Source of the DNA: Bremerella sp. TYQ1 | Lineage (GTDB): Bacteria; Planctomycetota; Planctomycetia; Pirellulales; Pirellulaceae | NCBI RefSeq assembly: GCF_020150455.1 | Contig: NZ_CP083740.1 | Location: 1,488,001-1,552,000, forward strand | DNA length: 64,000 nt | Direction: 5' to 3' | Part shown: one piece after another, positions 61,714 to 64,000 of the stretch | Numbering within the stretch: the first letter of the stretch is position 1 | How the letters are laid out: the number at the start of each line of letters is the position of its first letter | Notes under the pieces: model-generated | Told to the model about the DNA's origin: nothing | The model's database searches: none | The model's input: the letters and a program-made list of their open reading frames with translations, nothing else | Position numbers and translations under genes: made by a program

Positions 61714-61839
61714 GCCTTCCCCTTTGGAAAAAATGCCGGGGGCAATTCTGGTGTGCTTACGTCAATTACGTTTCGACGCAGGCGCCCCCGGCAAGGAAAG
61801 ATGATAGCCAACCGAGGGGGATGAAGCGAGCAAAAAAAG

Positions 61840-62319
61840 ATGACGAAACACCCGAAACTAACGAAGACCGAAGTCGATCGGATTTTAAAGCTGCTGGATG
61901 AAGGCCAGACGAAGACCGAGGTAGCTGGCCAATTCGGTATCAGCCAAACAGCGGTTAACTCAATCTTGGATGGCCGGCACCCGTTGTCGCCGTACCACGA
62001 GAAGAAGACTGAATCCGCCAGCAAGTATCAGCGGTGTCCATCGTGTGGGGCGAAGGTGTTGGCGCCGTGCATGTATTGCGCGATGACGCGAGGTGAACGG
62101 ATTGAAGAGTTTCCCAAGGTGGTAATTGCTGGTGATGGGCGTGGGTATGGGCGATCGATGGAGGGCTATCTGGAAGAAACTTCCAGATGGAAAAGCCAAA
62201 ACGTCTCGTCGAACGCAACGGCACCGTCTACGAGCAAGATGCAACATACAGACAGGCAAGATGGCCATCTGTTCATTTGGACAGATACGCAGAATCGTAC
62301 TGTAAATGTTTACAGATAG
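61840..62319 (+). CDS. HTH and zinc-ribbon regulator-like protein, 159 aa
   Basis: Residues 7-45 are a resolvase-like helix-turn-helix (KTEVDRILKLLDEG, TEVAGQFGISQTAVNSIL). Residues 66-80 hold two CxxC pairs (CPSC, CMYC), a zinc ribbon. A segment with EEFPKV (89-94) and EGYLEE (108-113) also occurs in the protein at 62723. The stop codon lies at the edge of the palindrome array (62300-62368), a likely operator for this or a neighbouring regulator. It diverges from the cargo cassette. Probably a transcription factor of the element. Confidence 0.72.
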   Translation: MTKHPKLTKTEVDRILKLLDEGQTKTEVAGQFGISQTAVNSILDGRHPLSPYHEKKTESASKYQRCPSCGAKVLAPCMYCAMTRGERIEEFPKVVIAGDGRGYGRSMEGYLEETSRWKSQNVSSNATAPSTSKMQHTDRQDGHLFIWTDTQNRTVNVYR

Positions 62320-62368
62320 ACCTATCTGCGGAAAATCCGCAGATAGCATCTGTGTGATTCACACAGAT
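62300..62368. promoter_or_regulatory. Three adjacent perfect palindromes (operator array or origin)
   Basis: P1: CTGTAAA-TG-TTTACAG (62300-62315). P2: CTATCTGCGGA-AAA-TCCGCAGATAG (62322-62346). P3: ATCTGTGTGA-T-TCACACAGAT (62348-62368). P2 and P3 share 21-bp outer symmetry ATCTG...CAGAT with centres 24 bp apart, and each of the three is followed by AGATAG or GATAG. They cover the end of the regulator gene and the gap after it. Confidence 0.7.
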
Positions 62369-62722
62369 AGAAACACCCTAAACCTATTGACGCGAACGAC
62401 CTGGAAAGCGATTATGAATGTTCCTGATTTGGCCCGATTGAGCGTAAGAACTCACCGGAACCAACCATTATCTCACATTTCGGGAAAAACTATGTTTGTA
62501 GGAAACTACAAAGGGCAACAGCCCGAGCCTTCGTGCGTCCGTTCATTATCTGTGATCCATCATTGGGTGGGGAGAGAAGGCGACGCGCCCTTGAGTGAGA
62601 TCAAGGGTTCTTACCCGGGGGTTCGGGCTGTTGCCGTATCAGCACCAAAAAAGTCTAGGGCAACTCTGGCAATAAGCTAGTGTTGCCTTTTCTTTTTCGA
62701 AGTGCTGAATGGAGCAATCAAG
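62320..62722. other. Non-coding stretch, 403 nt, between two element genes
   Basis: Begins with palindromes P2 and P3, then AT-rich sequence to about 62,410. A frame from ATG 62414 to 62680 (88 codons) is open, but its product has no protein-like pattern and no good ribosome site. This gap is a candidate origin or control region of the element. A polycytidine/guanosine-rich part (62610-62640) precedes the next gene. Confidence 0.45.
62414..62680 (+). CDS. Doubtful hypothetical protein, 88 aa
   Basis: Open from ATG 62414 (MNVPDLARLSVRTHRNQPL). Basic, with no motif and no clear ribosome site (GAAAGC 10 nt upstream). Listed because nothing else explains this part; it may be non-coding. Confidence 0.25.
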   Translation: MNVPDLARLSVRTHRNQPLSHISGKTMFVGNYKGQQPEPSCVRSLSVIHHWVGREGDAPLSEIKGSYPGVRAVAVSAPKKSRATLAIS

Positions 62723-63451
62723 ATGATTCGAGCTACGAAGGATTCCACGAAGCTACACAAGCTTGCCACAACCTCTGACAAGTGGGAGGAAGAGTTTCCC
62801 AGGGTTCAGCTGGTGCCAGGGCTGGAAGGCTATCTAGATGCCCGCAGCTGGCTATCTGGAAGCGACATCGATGACGAGGACGACGAGATCATTCCCAACA
62901 CCCAGGGACATGTTCATTCGTTCCACTATGAGTTCAAGAACGATGAGCACGGCTATCTTCACGTCTGGATATGTGACCTAGATGGCCCACCACTTACTGA
63001 GGCCGTTTCCGCGTTCCAGAGGATCGTTTCAGAACTGAACGAAATGATCGAGCAGCTAATCAACTTGCCTGCCGAAAATTACCCCTATCCGCCCAAGGGA
63101 TGGGACAATGATGCGATTGCCAAGAACATGGAAGCTTGGCACGAAGCAACCTCTGGCACCTGTCGAAACTTTCGCTATATCTGCGAGGGAATCAGCACGT
63201 CGGAGCGACCAAAGGATTACGCTGTCGACAAGGCTGGTAGTCCAATCGATGACACGCGTGGTCATGTCCACGAAGTAACCATGACGATTCCCGAGGTCGA
63301 CATGCACTACTATCGTGCGTCTTTCGACGATCGGAATGGATCAATGGAGGACCAGACCGCCAATCACCTTCGCGGCATGATTCAAGCTCTTGAATCGAAG
63401 CTGGCTGAAGTCGAAGCGGCAAAGCTACAACCAACCTCGTCCCGCACGTGA
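62723..63451 (+). CDS. Hypothetical element protein with internal duplication, 242 aa
   Basis: ATG 62723 with GGAG 8 nt upstream. The N-terminus has EEFPRV (23-28) and EGYL (35-38), shared with the HTH protein at 61840. The rest is two similar halves, each with T-x-G-HVH (NTQGHVHSFHYEF at 59-71, DTRGHVHEVTMTI at 178-190), a beta hairpin and then a long helix (AFQRIVSELNEMIEQL, HLRGMIQALESKLAEV). GHVH could bind metal. No family recognised. A strong terminator follows at 63521. Confidence 0.7.
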   Translation: MIRATKDSTKLHKLATTSDKWEEEFPRVQLVPGLEGYLDARSWLSGSDIDDEDDEIIPNTQGHVHSFHYEFKNDEHGYLHVWICDLDGPPLTEAVSAFQRIVSELNEMIEQLINLPAENYPYPPKGWDNDAIAKNMEAWHEATSGTCRNFRYICEGISTSERPKDYAVDKAGSPIDDTRGHVHEVTMTIPEVDMHYYRASFDDRNGSMEDQTANHLRGMIQALESKLAEVEAAKLQPTSSRT

Positions 63452-63520
63452 GGGCCGAGTTTAGATAGCCACGATGGCAGCATGATGCTGGGGCATGAGG
63501 CCCTGTTTTTTGAACTCAAC

Positions 63521-63549
63521 AAGCTCCCAAGCGATACTGGGAGCTTTTT
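63521..63549 (+). terminator. Rho-independent terminator
   Basis: 9-bp stem AAGCTCCCA / TGGGAGCTT with an 8-nt loop, followed by a T-run, 70 nt after the stop of the 242-aa gene. It separates that gene from the excisionase-like genes at the right end. Confidence 0.9.
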
Positions 63550-63573
63550 AGAATCAATCGGGGGAACCCAGCC

Positions 63574-63798
63574 ATGCCAACTCAAATCAAAGTCGAAGGC
63601 GTCATTGAGTGCGGGAAGTGTTACCGTCTTACAGAGTTCATGCGCATCGCAAACATGGGGCAAAAGGCCCTAAGAGAAGCAAAAGAGAAGGGGCTCACGG
63701 TCATTTATGTTGGCCGTGTTGGCTGGGTCACTGGCGATTCATTTCATGCGTTTCTAGGACGACTCGGAGACGAGCAATCCAAGAGCAAAAACAACTGA
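63574..63798 (+). CDS. Small DNA-binding protein, excisionase-like, 74 aa
   Basis: GGGGGA lies 9 nt before the ATG. The pattern RLTEFMRIANMGQKALREAKEKGL followed by VIYVGRVGWVTGDSFHAFL is a winged-helix layout seen in excisionase/MerR-like proteins: helix, recognition helix, then a hairpin wing. It lies near the expected right end, where such factors bind attachment-site arms. The exact family is uncertain. Confidence 0.6.
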   Translation: MPTQIKVEGVIECGKCYRLTEFMRIANMGQKALREAKEKGLTVIYVGRVGWVTGDSFHAFLGRLGDEQSKSKNN

Positions 63799-63827
63799 AT
63801 GCTAAAACTCGTGAGAAGGGCTACAAA

Positions 63828-64000
63828 GTGGAAGACGAATCAAAACGTATCGCGCCAATTGAACGCCTGCTACTTCGCAAAGAAGAACTGGCAAAATCAC
63901 TTGGGATTTCCGCACGCACTATTCAAGAGTGGGAGCGTGATTTCGGGTTACCAACTGTTCGGATTGGATCAAGTGTTCGATACAGCCCCAAGCAAGTTCA
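63828..64000 (+). CDS. AlpA/excisionase-type HTH protein (5' part only)
   Basis: GTG at 63828 with AAGGG about 8 nt upstream; the frame runs off the right edge after 57 codons. The helix-turn-helix LLRKEELAKSLGISARTIQEWER and the wing LPTVRIGSSVRYSP are typical of the HTH_17 family (AlpA, excisionases). It could be the excisionase itself or a regulator of the integrase expected next. Confidence 0.75.
   Translation, partial: MEDESKRIAPIERLLLRKEELAKSLGISARTIQEWERDFGLPTVRIGSSVRYSPKQV

Larger units (their letters stand above)
48270..64000. mobile_element. Integrated phage-satellite-like or remnant prophage element (right end outside window)
   Basis: The left boundary is set by the tRNA-Met remnant. 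To its right, gene style changes: many short genes with 1-11 nt overlaps and phage functions in a single rightward block (49.5-59 kb). In order these are a HTH replication-type protein, DnaB, HK97 capsid, P27 small terminase, S49 protease and tape-measure-like protein. A reversed cassette (60.0-61.7 kb) and a regulatory section follow (61.8 kb to the edge), ending with two small excisionase-like HTH genes. No large terminase, portal, neck, sheath, baseplate, fibre or lysis gene is visible. An integrase is expected just past 64,000 but is not seen. Confidence 0.85.

Noticed and set aside
60868..61824. 318-codon plus-strand frame opposite two cassette genes
   Set aside because: It is the longest frame here, but its composition (many Cys, Trp, His) is that of a shadow; the minus-strand gene at 61426 has a strong ribosome site.
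62306..62413. Start of a 124-codon frame within the palindrome array
   Set aside because: Its first codons are the palindromes themselves; no ribosome site; at most the part from 62414 could be coding.
1..64000. CRISPR arrays and insertion sequences
   Set aside because: No series of 25-40 bp repeats with unique spacers and no transposase gene with terminal inverted repeats was found; the 11-bp and 9-10-bp arrays are far too short for CRISPR.

Overview
The window reads as chromosomal DNA of a planctomycete, probably of the Pirellulaceae (Blastopirellula/Bremerella/Rhodopirellula type). The evidence is gene content: a PSCyt1-DUF1549-DUF1553 cytochrome gene joined to a DUF1501 gene, three DUF1559 pseudopilin-like genes, a Tat-exported Gfo/Idh/MocA oxidoreductase, a XylR-like LacI/AraC hybrid regulator, an HTTM/VKGC-like protein and an Lpg1974-type porin with a Cys-rich collar. 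The genus is an inference; no marker gene for it lies here.

Positions 1-8.3 kb (mostly minus strand) carry the 5' part of an exported protein that runs off the edge, the DUF1501/PSCyt1 pair, a PPK2 polyphosphate kinase, and a DUF5690 transporter coupled to its XylR-like regulator. From 8.4 to 16.0 kb come a DUF1559 + lipoprotein pair, a Fur-family repressor with a nearby dyad, a divergent lactate/malate-dehydrogenase-like protein, a Gfo/Idh/MocA oxidoreductase, a bacterioferritin and a second DUF1559 + lipoprotein pair. From 16.3 to 20.9 kb is a first RND efflux pair.

Positions 21.4-27.5 kb hold a tightly overlapping respiratory operon: coxB (with a cytochrome c domain), a fused coxI-coxIII, ctaG, a small membrane protein, a Rieske protein and a cytochrome b fused to cytochrome c. 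This looks like a bc-aa3 supercomplex that needs no soluble cytochrome c. Positions 27.6-34.9 kb form a probable carbohydrate-use operon read leftwards: DUF1559, lipoprotein, LacI regulator, sialidase-like enzyme, sodium:solute symporter, FAD oxidoreductase. A second sialidase-like gene diverges from it. From 36.7 to 44.1 kb is a second RND system (small protein, His-rich adaptor, unusually long permease, outer-membrane factor), followed by the porin and the HTTM protein.

At 48,270-48,313 lies only the 3' half of a tRNA-Met(CAU) gene on the minus strand, with its original terminator still to the left. This marks an integration site, and the DNA to its right changes character. Positions 48.3-64.0 kb hold small orphan genes, a HTH replication-type protein, a DnaB helicase, an HK97-type capsid protein, a P27-type small terminase, an S49 head-maturation-type protease and a short tape-measure-like protein. 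These are followed by a reversed cassette of four orphan genes (two membrane-anchored), regulators flanking three palindromes, and two small excisionase-like HTH genes at the right edge. I see no large terminase, portal, tail-fibre or lysis gene. The element is therefore either a capsid-encoding phage satellite of unfamiliar composition or a decayed prophage. Its right end, where an integrase and the rebuilt tRNA-Met are expected, lies outside the window.
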